From Lutibacter profundi (GTDB lineage: Bacteria > Bacteroidota > Bacteroidia > Flavobacteriales > Flavobacteriaceae): a DNA stretch of 64,000 nucleotides. The stretch is taken from the NCBI RefSeq assembly GCF_001543325.1, contig NZ_CP013355.1, positions 1,828,001-1,892,000 of the forward strand, read 5' to 3'. Numbering within the stretch: position 1 is the stretch's first letter; the number at the start of each line of letters is the position of its first letter. The notes below the pieces were generated by a model, which ran no database searches, had not been told where the DNA came from, and saw only the letters and a list, made by a program, of their open reading frames with translations. The translations under genes were made by a program, and so were the position numbers. Below, in pieces: positions 44,282 through 53,049 of this stretch.

Positions 44282-45931
44282 TTATCTTTTATTTACCATT
44301 CTATCGGCTAAAACCAATGCATTATAAGCATTTACAATTCTTCCTGTAACTGACAATGTTGAAAAGTCAACCAATTCAGGTTCTTGTCCTCTACTTGTTG
44401 GTTTAAATACTTTCATATTTAGTTTTGTTCCTGAATTCATGATAATGTGTTTAACTTGGCTTGCAGATAATTGAGGATAATAAGATCTAATTAATGCAGC
44501 TACACCCGCTGTTTCTGGCGATGCCATAGATGTTCCACTATACTTCGCATAACTGTTTTGAGGTATGGTAGAATATATTTGAACACCAGGCGCAAATATA
44601 TCTACATTTTTTTGCCCATAATTACTAAACGTTGCTGGTAACTTTTCGTTATAATTAACACTTATTGCTCCAACGGTTAAAACATTATCAGCAAATTCAT
44701 TAATTTTATCCGAAGAATCATTTGGCCAGTTATCTTTTACATCAATATCTTTATTATCATTTCCTGCGGCATGTACTAATAAAACATCATGTTTCTCAGC
44801 ATATTTTATGGCATCAAAAACCCAATTTCTATAAGGAGAAAAACTTTTTCCAAAACTCATATTTATAACTTTAGCTCCATTATCAACCGCGTATCTAATA
44901 GCTAAAGCAACATCTTTATCGCGTTCATCACCATCAGGAACAGCTCTTACAGACATTAATTTCACATTATTTACAACGCCATCCATACCTACACCATTAT
45001 TACGTGTGGCTAAAATAATACCTGAAACATGTGTTCCATGAGATTCATCTTCAACAGAACCTATTACATATGGGTTTCCGTAATTGGTATCATTAATATC
45101 AGTAGGATTATCACCAACAATAGCTCTTCCGTTAAAATCAAAATCGAAATTTTTATTTTTCTTTTGAGTTTCATAATATTCTAAATATGCTTTTTCATCT
45201 AAACCTCTTAACATTAAACCCAAAATATCACCTATTTGAGCTTGTAATTTTTGGTCTTCAGTTTTAATAGCTTGTAAATCTTCTATTGTAAAACTATTTT
45301 TCCCCAAGAATTTTTTAATAGCTGCAAAGTTTTCGCCTATTTGAACTAAACGATTCATTGTTTTAAAATGTTTGCTAGAAGAAGCCTCGTATGCTTTTAA
45401 GTATTTTTGATATTTTTCAAACTCTACTTTTTCATCATCACTAATATCGTCAATTGTTTTTCCTTCAAAACGAGGATTCAATTTTGCAACAATACGTGTA
45501 ATTTCTAATTGTTCAGGAGCAGCTACCCCGTTACCTCCTAAAAAGTTCCATCCGTGTATATCATCAACATAACCATTTTTATCATCATCAATTTTATTTC
45601 CTGCAATTTCCTTAGGGTTTGTCCAAACTTCATCTTTTAAATCCTCATGCTCAATATCAATTCCTGAATCAATTACTGCTACAACAATAGGTGTACCTGT
45701 TTTACCTTCTAAAAATTTATATGCCTTATCTAAACTAATTCCAGGTATAGTATCCGTTACTAAATCAGCATGTGCCCATTGATTAAATTGTTCTTCACTT
45801 ATTGCGCCTTTTTTTGGCTCAATATTCACAGTTGTATCCATAGTTGGTACTTCTAAATTTTTTATAGAACCACAACTAACTAAGGTAACAGTTGCAAGAA
45901 CCGCTACAAACATTGGTTTAAATATTCTCAT
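44282..45931 (-). CDS. S8 (subtilisin) family peptidase, lipoprotein
   Basis: A 549-residue serine protease. Lipobox LVSC with Cys20. Catalytic residues are Asp88 (VAVIDSG), His298 (ESHGTHVSG) and Ser468 (GTSMASPE), with oxyanion Asn391. The calcium-loop-like DDDKNGYVDD follows Asp88. A 170-residue mainly helical insert lies between the Asp and His blocks, where typical subtilisins have about 30-60. It is anchored as a lipoprotein and has no type IX sorting domain at its end. Confidence 0.92.
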   Translation of the reverse strand: MRIFKPMFVAVLATVTLVSCGSIKNLEVPTMDTTVNIEPKKGAISEEQFNQWAHADLVTDTIPGISLDKAYKFLEGKTGTPIVVAVIDSGIDIEHEDLKDEVWTNPKEIAGNKIDDDKNGYVDDIHGWNFLGGNGVAAPEQLEITRIVAKLNPRFEGKTIDDISDDEKVEFEKYQKYLKAYEASSSKHFKTMNRLVQIGENFAAIKKFLGKNSFTIEDLQAIKTEDQKLQAQIGDILGLMLRGLDEKAYLEYYETQKKNKNFDFDFNGRAIVGDNPTDINDTNYGNPYVIGSVEDESHGTHVSGIILATRNNGVGMDGVVNNVKLMSVRAVPDGDERDKDVALAIRYAVDNGAKVINMSFGKSFSPYRNWVFDAIKYAEKHDVLLVHAAGNDNKDIDVKDNWPNDSSDKINEFADNVLTVGAISVNYNEKLPATFSNYGQKNVDIFAPGVQIYSTIPQNSYAKYSGTSMASPETAGVAALIRSYYPQLSASQVKHIIMNSGTKLNMKVFKPTSRGQEPELVDFSTLSVTGRIVNAYNALVLADRMVNKR

Positions 45932-45944
45932 TTCTATTTATTAT

Positions 45945-46805
45945 TTAATTAAATACTTCGCTAAATTTATATGTTTTGTCTAATCGAATCCCTTTTTCAG
46001 TTTGTTTTACTGTACACAATTCATTTGTTGCATCATGCTCAAAAAACAAAAAATAGTTATTGTTGGCTGCCTCATTTAAAAACTTTGATTTTTCATCCAT
46101 TGTTAATAATGGACGCGTATCATACCCCATAACGTATGGTAGTGGAATGTGTCCAACAGTAGGTAATAAATCTGCTACAAATACAATTGTTTTTCCTTTG
46201 TATTGAATATGGGGTATCATTTGTTTTTCGGTATGTCCATCGGCAAATAAGATATCAAATCCGAGTACTGTATCTGTTGCAAAATTACCAGAAGGAATAT
46301 CTAAAAAGTTTAACTGTCCACTTGCTTCAATAGGATTGATATTTTCTTTTAAAAAAGAAGCTTTTTCTCTTGGATTAGGTTCTGTAGCCCATTTCCAATG
46401 GTTTTTGTTGCTCCAAAATTTTGCATTTTTAAACGCGGGTTCATAACCTGTATGATTTTTATTCCATTGAATACTTCCTCCACAGTGATCAAAATGTAAA
46501 TGTGTTAAAAATATATCGGTAATATCATCTCTATGAAAACCATGTTTAGCCAACGAAGCGTCTAAAGAAAAGTCTCCAAACATATAATAATAACTAAAAA
46601 ACTTATCTGATTGTTTATTGCCAACACCGGTATCTATTAAAATAAGCCTGTTACCATCTTCAATAAGCATGGTTCTTAGGCTCATATCAATTAAATTATT
46701 GCTATCAGCAGGATTTGTTCGCTGCCATAAAACTTTAGGTACCACTCCAAACATTGCCCCGCCATCTAGCTTAAAGTTTCCTGTTTCAATAGGGTAAATT
46801 TTCAT
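45945..46805 (-). CDS. MBL-fold metallohydrolase
   Basis: A 286-residue protein: LTHLHFDHCGG (metal-binding HxHxDH), then RLILIDTGVG at the start of the lactamase fold and a late FADGHTEKQMIP. Lactonases and glyoxalases share this fold, so the substrate is undefined. The ATG at 46805 is used because a consensus -7 element lies at 46823-46830; an upstream in-frame ATG at 46868 would precede it. It is cotranscribed with the S8 gene (13-bp gap). Confidence 0.88.
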   Translation of the reverse strand: MKIYPIETGNFKLDGGAMFGVVPKVLWQRTNPADSNNLIDMSLRTMLIEDGNRLILIDTGVGNKQSDKFFSYYYMFGDFSLDASLAKHGFHRDDITDIFLTHLHFDHCGGSIQWNKNHTGYEPAFKNAKFWSNKNHWKWATEPNPREKASFLKENINPIEASGQLNFLDIPSGNFATDTVLGFDILFADGHTEKQMIPHIQYKGKTIVFVADLLPTVGHIPLPYVMGYDTRPLLTMDEKSKFLNEAANNNYFLFFEHDATNELCTVKQTEKGIRLDKTYKFSEVFN

Positions 46806-46822
46806 ATACAAACTTATACGTG

Positions 46823-46830
46823 CAAAGATA
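46823..46830 (-). promoter_or_regulatory. promoter -7 element for the MBL-S8 operon
   Basis: Minus strand TATCTTTG, a full match to TAnnTTTG, 17 bp before the ATG at 46805. A CTTT 18 bp further up is a weak -33. Confidence 0.5.
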
Positions 46831-46866
46831 CATGATTTTATACTTAAGAAAGTGTTAAAGAAAAGC

Positions 46867-46894
46867 AAAAACCTAAGTTCTCACTTAGGTTTTT
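46867..46894 (-). terminator. intrinsic terminator of tRNA-Cys
   Basis: AAAAACCTAAGT (46867-46878) and ACTTAGGTTTTT (46883-46894) form a 12-bp stem with a 4-base loop, three bases after the tRNA 3' end on the minus strand. Confidence 0.9.
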
Positions 46895-46896
46895 TG

Positions 46897-46967
46897 AGGC
46901 ATCGAGCGGATTCGAACCGCTGTAGGAGCTTTTGCAGAGCCCAGCCTAGCCACTCGGCCACGACGCC
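46897..46967 (-). tRNA. tRNA-Cys (anticodon GCA)
   Basis: The minus strand gives a full cloverleaf: acceptor GGCGTCG with CGATGCC (one G-U pair), a D arm, an anticodon stem GGGCT/AGCTC with loop CTGCAAA, and a T arm AGCGG/CCGCT with loop TTCGAAT. The anticodon GCA reads Cys codons. The discriminator is T and CCA is not encoded. A consensus promoter precedes it and a terminator follows. Confidence 0.97.
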
Positions 46968-46979
46968 TTATTTGGATTG

Positions 46980-47009
46980 CAAATTTACGTATTTTTAATT
47001 TGTTGGCAA
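46980..47009 (-). promoter_or_regulatory. promoter of tRNA-Cys
   Basis: Minus strand TTG (47009-47007), 19 bp, then TAAATTTG (46987-46980): both elements of the Bacteroidota promoter at proper spacing, 13 bp upstream of the mature tRNA 5' end. Confidence 0.72.
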
Positions 47010-47068
47010 GTATTTTTTAAATTATTGTAACCTCATTTTATACTTAAACTCTTTTCTGTAATAATATT

Positions 47069-47443
47069 TTATATGTTTAGCTTTTTACTTCTGCTTTTAC
47101 TCATCTCAATGGTTACCATTGAAACATTACCGCCAATTGGAGGATTTAATTTTGAAACTGCTACATTCGCTTTTTTTACTAGAGGTATTTCAACCAAAAT
47201 TCTGTTTAAAATACGTTTAGCTACTTCTTCTAACAATTTAGAACGAATGGCCATTTCTTGTTTTACTATTTTATTTAAATATACATAATCAACTGTATCT
47301 ATAAGGTTATCTGTTTGTGCTGACTTTGATAAATCTGCCTTTACAGATACATCTACTCGATAATCTGAACCTATTTTCCCTTCCTCAACCAAACAACCAT
47401 GATAGGCATAAATTCTAATATTTTTTATTTTTATTATTCCCAT
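47069..47443 (-). CDS. folB: Dihydroneopterin aldolase
   Basis: A 124-residue enzyme of folate synthesis that converts dihydroneopterin to hydroxymethyl-dihydropterin and glycolaldehyde. It has the start IKIKNIRIYAYHGCLVEEG, the conserved Tyr in DTVDYVYL, LLEEVAKRI and the C-terminal KLNPPIGG with active-site Lys. It has a -7 element 17 bp upstream of its ATG and is divergent from glnS. Confidence 0.92.
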   Translation of the reverse strand: MGIIKIKNIRIYAYHGCLVEEGKIGSDYRVDVSVKADLSKSAQTDNLIDTVDYVYLNKIVKQEMAIRSKLLEEVAKRILNRILVEIPLVKKANVAVSKLNPPIGGNVSMVTIEMSKSRSKKLNI

Positions 47444-47459
47444 ATTAAAATATTTTAAA

Positions 47460-47467
47460 CAAAGGTA
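47460..47467 (-). promoter_or_regulatory. candidate -7 element for folB
   Basis: Minus strand TACCTTTG matches TAnnTTTG, 16 bp before the ATG at 47443. No -33 box at standard distance. Confidence 0.45.
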
Positions 47468-47530
47468 AGTTGTTTTATTATTTAAATGTAACCGATGTTG
47501 TTTTTAAAAATTCTTGACACTTAAGTAATG

Positions 47531-47549
47531 ACAACTATTTTATAGTTGT
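47531..47549. promoter_or_regulatory. 19-bp palindrome upstream of glnS
   Basis: ACAACTAT and ATAGTTGT form a perfect 8-bp inverted repeat with a 3-base spacer, 47 bp before the glnS start. A TTGACA sits 11 bp upstream of it (47514-47519). No standard TAnnTTTG is present, so glnS may use a variant promoter overlapped by this palindrome. Confidence 0.4.
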
Positions 47550-47596
47550 ATTGCAAAAAAAAATCAATAATTTTACAGCTTATTAGTTTTAGCATT

Positions 47597-49270
47597 ATGA
47601 ATGAAGAAAAAAAGTCTCTAAATTTTTTAGAACAAATTATTGAAGAAGATTTAGCAAATGGTTTACCGAAAGAAAAACTGCGTTTTAGGTTTCCTCCTGA
47701 ACCAAATGGATATTTACATATTGGTCATGCAGCATCAATTTGCTTAAACTTTGGATTGGGTTTAAAATATAATGCGCCTGTAAATTTACGCTTTGATGAT
47801 ACAAACCCAGCTAAAGAAGAACAAGAATATGTTGACGCTATTAAACACGATATTAATTGGCTAGGTTTCAAATGGGATAAAGAACTCTATTCTTCTAATT
47901 ATTTTCAACAATTGTATGATTGGGCAGTTCTATTAATTAAGGAAGGAAAAGCGTATGTTGATAATCAAACTTCTGAAGAAATGGCAATTCAAAAAGGAGC
48001 GCCAACCGAAGTGGGAACCAATAGCCCAAATAGAGATAGATCTATTGAAGAAAATTTAGATTTATTCTTACAAATGAAAAATGGGGAACTCGCTGAAGGT
48101 TCTCACGTACTTCGTGCAAAAATTGATATGAAACATGTAAATATGCATATGCGAGACCCTATTATGTATCGAATTTTAAAAAAAGAACATCATAGAACAG
48201 GAAAAAATTGGTGTATTTACCCAATGTATGATTGGACGCACGGAGAATCAGATTATATTGAACAAATTTCACATTCCATCTGTACTTTAGAATTTAAAAG
48301 CCATAGAGATTTATACGATTGGTATTTAGACCAAGTTTGCGACCCAGCAAAATTACGACCAAAACAACGTGAGTTTGCTCGTAGAAATTTAAGTTATACT
48401 GTTATGAGTAAACGTAAATTATTGCAATTGGTTGAAGAAGGTATTGTTACCGGTTGGGATGATCCACGTATGCCTACAATTTCTGGATTACGAAGAAGAG
48501 GTTACACGCCAACATCTATTCGGAATTTTAGTGATACTGCAGGGATTTCAAAAAGAGACAATGTAACTGACGTGGCTTTATTAGAATATTGTATTAAAGA
48601 CGACTTAAATAAAACTGCTCCGCGTGTAATGGCTGTTTTAAACCCCGTAAAAATTGTAATTACTAATTACCCTGAAGGAAAAGAGGAATTTTTAGAAGCT
48701 AATTATAATGATTATGAAGAAGGTTTTGGTAGTAGATCTGTCCCTTTTTCTCGTGAAATATATATTGAAAAAGAAGATTTTAGAGAAGAAGCTAATAAAA
48801 AATTCTTCCGATTAAAATTAGGCAAAGAGGTAAGGCTTAAAAATGCATATATTATTAAAGCTGAAAGCTGTTTGAAAGATGAAAATGGTGAGGTTACTGA
48901 AATTTACTGTACGTATGATGTAGACAGTAAAAGTGGTAGTGGTACTGAAGCAAGTAAACGAAAAGTTAAAGGTACATTACATTGGGTTTCTATTAAACAT
49001 GCCATAAAAACTGAAGTTAGAATTTATGATAGGTTGTTTACAGATGAAGCTCCTGACGGACATAAAGATATTGACTTTAAGGAATTTATAAATCCTAATT
49101 CTTTACAAATAATTGAAGCTTTTGTTGAACCAAGTTTAAAAAGTGCTTCTGTTTTAGATAGATTCCAATTTCAGCGCTTAGGTTATTTTTGTGTAGATAA
49201 AGATACCACTAAAAGTAATTTAGTTTTTAATAGAACTGTTCCTCTGCGTGACAAATGGACAAAGAAGTAA
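47597..49270 (+). CDS. glnS: Glutamine--tRNA ligase
   Basis: A 557-residue class I synthetase. It contains the HIGH motif in PPEPNGYLHIGHA, FDDTNPAKE, IYPMYDWTHGESD and the KMSKS form VMSKRKLL, followed by the beta-barrel anticodon-binding domain. It lacks the YqeY fusion present in some relatives. The start MNEEKKSLNFLEQ at 47597 is the family N-terminus; an upstream in-frame ATG at 47546 would overlap the palindrome. Confidence 0.96.
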   Translation: MNEEKKSLNFLEQIIEEDLANGLPKEKLRFRFPPEPNGYLHIGHAASICLNFGLGLKYNAPVNLRFDDTNPAKEEQEYVDAIKHDINWLGFKWDKELYSSNYFQQLYDWAVLLIKEGKAYVDNQTSEEMAIQKGAPTEVGTNSPNRDRSIEENLDLFLQMKNGELAEGSHVLRAKIDMKHVNMHMRDPIMYRILKKEHHRTGKNWCIYPMYDWTHGESDYIEQISHSICTLEFKSHRDLYDWYLDQVCDPAKLRPKQREFARRNLSYTVMSKRKLLQLVEEGIVTGWDDPRMPTISGLRRRGYTPTSIRNFSDTAGISKRDNVTDVALLEYCIKDDLNKTAPRVMAVLNPVKIVITNYPEGKEEFLEANYNDYEEGFGSRSVPFSREIYIEKEDFREEANKKFFRLKLGKEVRLKNAYIIKAESCLKDENGEVTEIYCTYDVDSKSGSGTEASKRKVKGTLHWVSIKHAIKTEVRIYDRLFTDEAPDGHKDIDFKEFINPNSLQIIEAFVEPSLKSASVLDRFQFQRLGYFCVDKDTTKSNLVFNRTVPLRDKWTKK

Positions 49271-49339
49271 AATAGCTAAAAAAATTAAACCTTTGTGGTT
49301 TAAACCAGTCTTATAACTAAACCCTTAAATTATATAGTT

Positions 49340-49555
49340 ATGAGAACTACTTTTTTATTTATACTTTCTTTGTTTTTTATCTTTACATTAACATCATGTG
49401 TAACTACTGTAAGAACAAGACCAACAAACGTTGTATTTATTAAAAAAATACCAAGAGCACACAAAATAGTATATATAAACGGACACCAATACTACAAATG
49501 GAATGGCAAGCATTATACCAAAACCCCTAGGGGATATGTTGTCGTTCGCTTTTAG
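49340..49555 (+). CDS. Small lipoprotein, 71 residues
   Basis: A 71-residue protein with a signal ending FTLTSCVTT (Cys20) and a short basic, aromatic mature part containing HQYYKWNGKHYTKTPRGYVVV. This Tyr/Trp-rich pattern resembles small periplasmic proteins of unknown function in Bacteroidota. It ends 4 bp inside the convergent DUF4837 gene. An inverted repeat TTAAACC/GGTTTAA at 49285-49303 precedes it. Confidence 0.65.
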   Translation: MRTTFLFILSLFFIFTLTSCVTTVRTRPTNVVFIKKIPRAHKIVYINGHQYYKWNGKHYTKTPRGYVVVRF

Positions 49556-50526
49556 TTTATTTTTAAGGTTTTTAAAATAGCTTCTAGCTCAAACATATAA
49601 TCACGCTTATTAATTGAAGGTGCGTATGTTAACCCTTCAACAACAACTAATCTATTATTTGGTTTATCTACAACTGTATAGCTTAAAAAAGGACCTGCCA
49701 TATATACTCCTTTCACTTCCCATTTCCCTCTAGTTTCAAATGCTTTTTTGCCATCTAATGTTACTTCAAAAATATGTGGTGTATATGCTTTTTCAGTAAT
49801 CATGTATGAATTTTCAATCTCTCCTGGCATATATTTTTTACCTATTGCATCTCTAATTGCCACAATATTATTTCCGTTTTCATCATCTTCTGATGTAATT
49901 GGTACTGTATAAGAAATTAACTCCATACTATTTCCTCCAAATAAATGATAACGATACCAAATAAAATCACCATTATCTTCAACTTTATTGTATGTGCGAG
50001 GTATTTTTAGCGAATATCCTTGCTTTTCAAATGTTTTAATTTTTGATGGATCCCAATATTTTTTAAGAATTTTTCTTTGAATTGCTCTTAAGTCCGATTT
50101 TTTAAACTCTAAAATAATTTTTTTACTGTTTTTTTGAATTTCATTTATCAGTTCTTTTTCACTTTTACCAATAATAGTAATTATTTTTTGTGGTGAAGCA
50201 TAAACATCTGTACTTATAGTAAACGAATTTTTATCGGCAACACCTATTTTTAATACACTTCTACTTGCCTTAAACATCCTTCCAAAACTTTCTGGTGGTA
50301 CTTGCGAAACTTCAAATTGTGGTTCTGGTTGAGGTAAACCTACTACCGGCTCTGCAATAATTTTACGCAATTCATCACCCAATTTCCCTTGCCATTCACT
50401 ATTTTTCATTACTACAAGTAAATTGTTTATTCTACCATTTGCCTCTTTTAATACTTTTTGATTATTCCCTGAATTACAGGAAATTATAAAAGAAACTATC
50501 ACTAAAAGAATTCCTACTTTTTTCAT
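49552..50526 (-). CDS. DUF4837 family lipoprotein
   Basis: A 324-residue lipoprotein with signal ending SFIISCNSG (Cys17). The segment INNLLVVMKNSEWQGKLGDELRK and the conserved FGRMFKASRSVL fit DUF4837, a Bacteroidota family of unknown function. It is the last gene of an envelope cluster (OmpA-like, MltD-like), one base after the transglycosylase gene. Confidence 0.82.
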   Translation of the reverse strand: MKKVGILLVIVSFIISCNSGNNQKVLKEANGRINNLLVVMKNSEWQGKLGDELRKIIAEPVVGLPQPEPQFEVSQVPPESFGRMFKASRSVLKIGVADKNSFTISTDVYASPQKIITIIGKSEKELINEIQKNSKKIILEFKKSDLRAIQRKILKKYWDPSKIKTFEKQGYSLKIPRTYNKVEDNGDFIWYRYHLFGGNSMELISYTVPITSEDDENGNNIVAIRDAIGKKYMPGEIENSYMITEKAYTPHIFEVTLDGKKAFETRGKWEVKGVYMAGPFLSYTVVDKPNNRLVVVEGLTYAPSINKRDYMFELEAILKTLKIN

Positions 50527-50527
50527 C

Positions 50528-52072
50528 TTATTTTTTAAATATTTTTAATTTGGTTCCTGGTTTTAAGTTTTTAACACTCCAAATATTGTTCCAATCTTTA
50601 ATATCTTGTACTGAAACATTTGCAAACTTTTGAGCAATTAACCACAGCGAATCTCCAGATTTTACAATATACGTATTAAATTTACCTTTAGGAAATGATT
50701 TTTTTTGTGTTTTTTTTGCTGATTTCGAACTAGAACTAGAAACAATATTTAATTTTCTTGGGTAAATTGTTAATCGTTGTCCAATACGCAACCGCGTGCT
50801 TCTTAAATTATTCCAACGCTTAATTTTTGAAACTGTAACACCAAATTTTTCAGCTATTCTTCCCAAATAATCACCACTTCTAACTCGGTATCTTATTCTA
50901 TCGTTCATTTCAAAATACTTTGGCAACGGCTTTTCTCTTTTTGCCTCTTCAGCATTTGCAAAAGCATAAATTTGCTGTTCATTACTCACAAAATTCCCAA
51001 TATCTTTTACAGGTAAAGTAAGTGTATAATTTTTCCCTTTTATATACGGAATAATATCTAACTTATACTGTGGGTTTAGAAACTGAAGTACTTCAATATC
51101 AACATTTAACGTTTCATAAATTTGTTCAAAAGTTAATTGTCCTTTTATTTGAACTGTATCGGTTTCAAAATAATTTATAGCACTTTCTTTAGCTTTTATA
51201 TTGTGTTCTTTGGCATATTCAAAAATATACAATGTAGCGTAAAATGCAGGCACGTATCCTGCCGTTTCTCGTGGTAAATTATGTCTAATATTCCAATAAT
51301 TTGTACTTCCTCCAGAGCGTCTTATTGCTTTTGTTACATTTCCAGGGCCTGAATTATATGCTGCCAAAGCTAAATCCCAATCTCCAAATATTTTATATAA
51401 ACTTGCTAAATATTTACATGCAGCTTCTGTTGCTCGATAAGGATCTGAACGTTCATCAACATACGAACTTACATTTAATCCAAATTGTTTACCCGTTTGA
51501 TACATAAATTGCCACAAGCCGGTTGCTCCAACTCTTGAGCGAGCCCTTGGTTTTAACGCTGATTCTACAATTGCTAAGTATTTAATTTCTAACGGAACAT
51601 CATATTTATCTAGCTGTTCTTCAAACATTGGAAAGTAAAAACGGGCTCTGTCCATTAAAGCTGAGAAAGCTGATTTTCGTCTTTTTAAATACGTTCTTAT
51701 AACCTGTTCCAAATTTTTATTGTATTCAATATGAAATGGTGTTTTGCTATCTAAAATTTTCAGCCTTTCTTTTAATAATTCTGTTGGTAATTCTTCTAAT
51801 TCTGTAAGTAAAATTTCATCATCTTTTAACACATAGGTTATGGTGTCATATAGTGGTGATTTTATCAATTCATTCAACCATAAACTATCTATTAATGTTG
51901 CTTCTTTAAATGTTTTAAATGTTGTAGAATCTGTTTTTTTAGAAAATAGCGTGTCTGAAGTTGAAAATAATTCTTTTGTATCCTCAATTTCTTGAACTTT
52001 TAAAGTATCTGTTTTTGTTTGAGAAAAACCAAGACTAAAACAAAACAAGCTTATATATATTAATTTATTCAT
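50528..52072 (-). CDS. Membrane-bound lytic murein transglycosylase D-like, with LysM domains
   Basis: A 514-residue exported enzyme that cleaves peptidoglycan glycan strands. Signal peptide at residues 1-17. The SLT domain carries the catalytic Glu in LAIVESALKP, then GATGLWQFM and LALAAYNSGPGNV. Two LysM peptidoglycan-binding domains follow (VRSGDYLGRIAEKFG and VKSGDSLWLIAQKFA). The order is that of MltD. It may remodel the wall together with PBP1A, encoded 3.5 kb away. Confidence 0.92.
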   Translation of the reverse strand: MNKLIYISLFCFSLGFSQTKTDTLKVQEIEDTKELFSTSDTLFSKKTDSTTFKTFKEATLIDSLWLNELIKSPLYDTITYVLKDDEILLTELEELPTELLKERLKILDSKTPFHIEYNKNLEQVIRTYLKRRKSAFSALMDRARFYFPMFEEQLDKYDVPLEIKYLAIVESALKPRARSRVGATGLWQFMYQTGKQFGLNVSSYVDERSDPYRATEAACKYLASLYKIFGDWDLALAAYNSGPGNVTKAIRRSGGSTNYWNIRHNLPRETAGYVPAFYATLYIFEYAKEHNIKAKESAINYFETDTVQIKGQLTFEQIYETLNVDIEVLQFLNPQYKLDIIPYIKGKNYTLTLPVKDIGNFVSNEQQIYAFANAEEAKREKPLPKYFEMNDRIRYRVRSGDYLGRIAEKFGVTVSKIKRWNNLRSTRLRIGQRLTIYPRKLNIVSSSSSKSAKKTQKKSFPKGKFNTYIVKSGDSLWLIAQKFANVSVQDIKDWNNIWSVKNLKPGTKLKIFKK

Positions 52073-52078
52073 TAATTA

Positions 52079-53029
52079 TTATTCGTTTAAAAGTTTTGAA
52101 ATTTCATCAAAATTTGGTGCTAAAATAATTTCAATTCTTCTGTTTTTAGCTTTCCCTTCTGCTGTTTTATTAGTGCTAATTGGCATAAATTTACTTCTTC
52201 CTGCCGCAGTAATTTGAGTTGGATTTACATGGTTATTTTCTAAAATTCTAACAATTGCTGTTGCTCGTTTTACTGATAAATCCCAGTTGTCAATTAGTGT
52301 GTTTCCCTTATATGGAACATCATCTGTATGTCCTTCAATTAACACTTGAATATCTTTATTTTTTGACAATACACTTGCTAATTGTTCAACTGCTTTTTTA
52401 CCTTGAACCCCTACAGCCCAACTACCTGAATTAAATAGCAATTTGTTTTCCATAGAGACATAAATCTTTCCATTTTTACGAACTACCGTTAATCCTTTTC
52501 CTTCAAAATTGTGTAATGCATTTGAAATTGCATTTTTTAATTGCTGCATTTTAGCTTCTTTTGCATCTATTAATCTTTGAAGTTCATCAATTTGTTTAGC
52601 ACGTAAATTTAATTCTTTTTGTAATTTTTCTAATCGATTACTTTCTATCGTTAATTTCTTTCCTTTTTCTTCAAGTTGAGCTAACAACTCTTTATTTTTT
52701 TTAGATTGTGCTGCTAATTTTTTTGAACTTTGAGCTGAAAGTAGTTCGTAGGATTCATCTAAATTATTGTATTTATTTTGAAGAGAAGTATATTCATTAT
52801 CTAAAATCTCTTTCTGAGTTGAAAGTTCAGCATATGCTGTTTCTAACTTCTCTAAAGTTTCTTCGAGCTGTTTTTTTGAAGCAACTAAATTATCTTTTTC
52901 TTTAATTACTGTTCTGTTTAAATCCTGTAGTTTACTATATTTTGTGTCTAATTCTTGATATAATTTTTTAGAAACACACGAATTTAAGGCAATTGAAATA
53001 ACGAATAAAACTATTATTTTTTTCAACAT
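52079..53029 (-). CDS. OmpA family lipoprotein with coiled coil
   Basis: A 316-residue protein: signal ending ALNSCVSKK (Cys18), a long coiled coil at about residues 28-165 rich in Leu, Lys and Glu, and a C-terminal OmpA domain with IEGHTDDVPYKG and LSVKRATAIVRIL that binds peptidoglycan. The arrangement is like MotB/Pal family anchors. Six bp before the transglycosylase gene, so it probably positions wall enzymes. Confidence 0.88.
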   Translation of the reverse strand: MLKKIIVLFVISIALNSCVSKKLYQELDTKYSKLQDLNRTVIKEKDNLVASKKQLEETLEKLETAYAELSTQKEILDNEYTSLQNKYNNLDESYELLSAQSSKKLAAQSKKNKELLAQLEEKGKKLTIESNRLEKLQKELNLRAKQIDELQRLIDAKEAKMQQLKNAISNALHNFEGKGLTVVRKNGKIYVSMENKLLFNSGSWAVGVQGKKAVEQLASVLSKNKDIQVLIEGHTDDVPYKGNTLIDNWDLSVKRATAIVRILENNHVNPTQITAAGRSKFMPISTNKTAEGKAKNRRIEIILAPNFDEISKLLNE

Positions 53030-53049
53030 TGTACTATTATATTTTTTAA

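Noticed and set aside
49285-49303. Inverted repeat TTAAACC/GGTTTAA as terminator of glnS
   Set aside because: It is not followed by a T-run; it is mentioned only as a possible minor element before the small lipoprotein.
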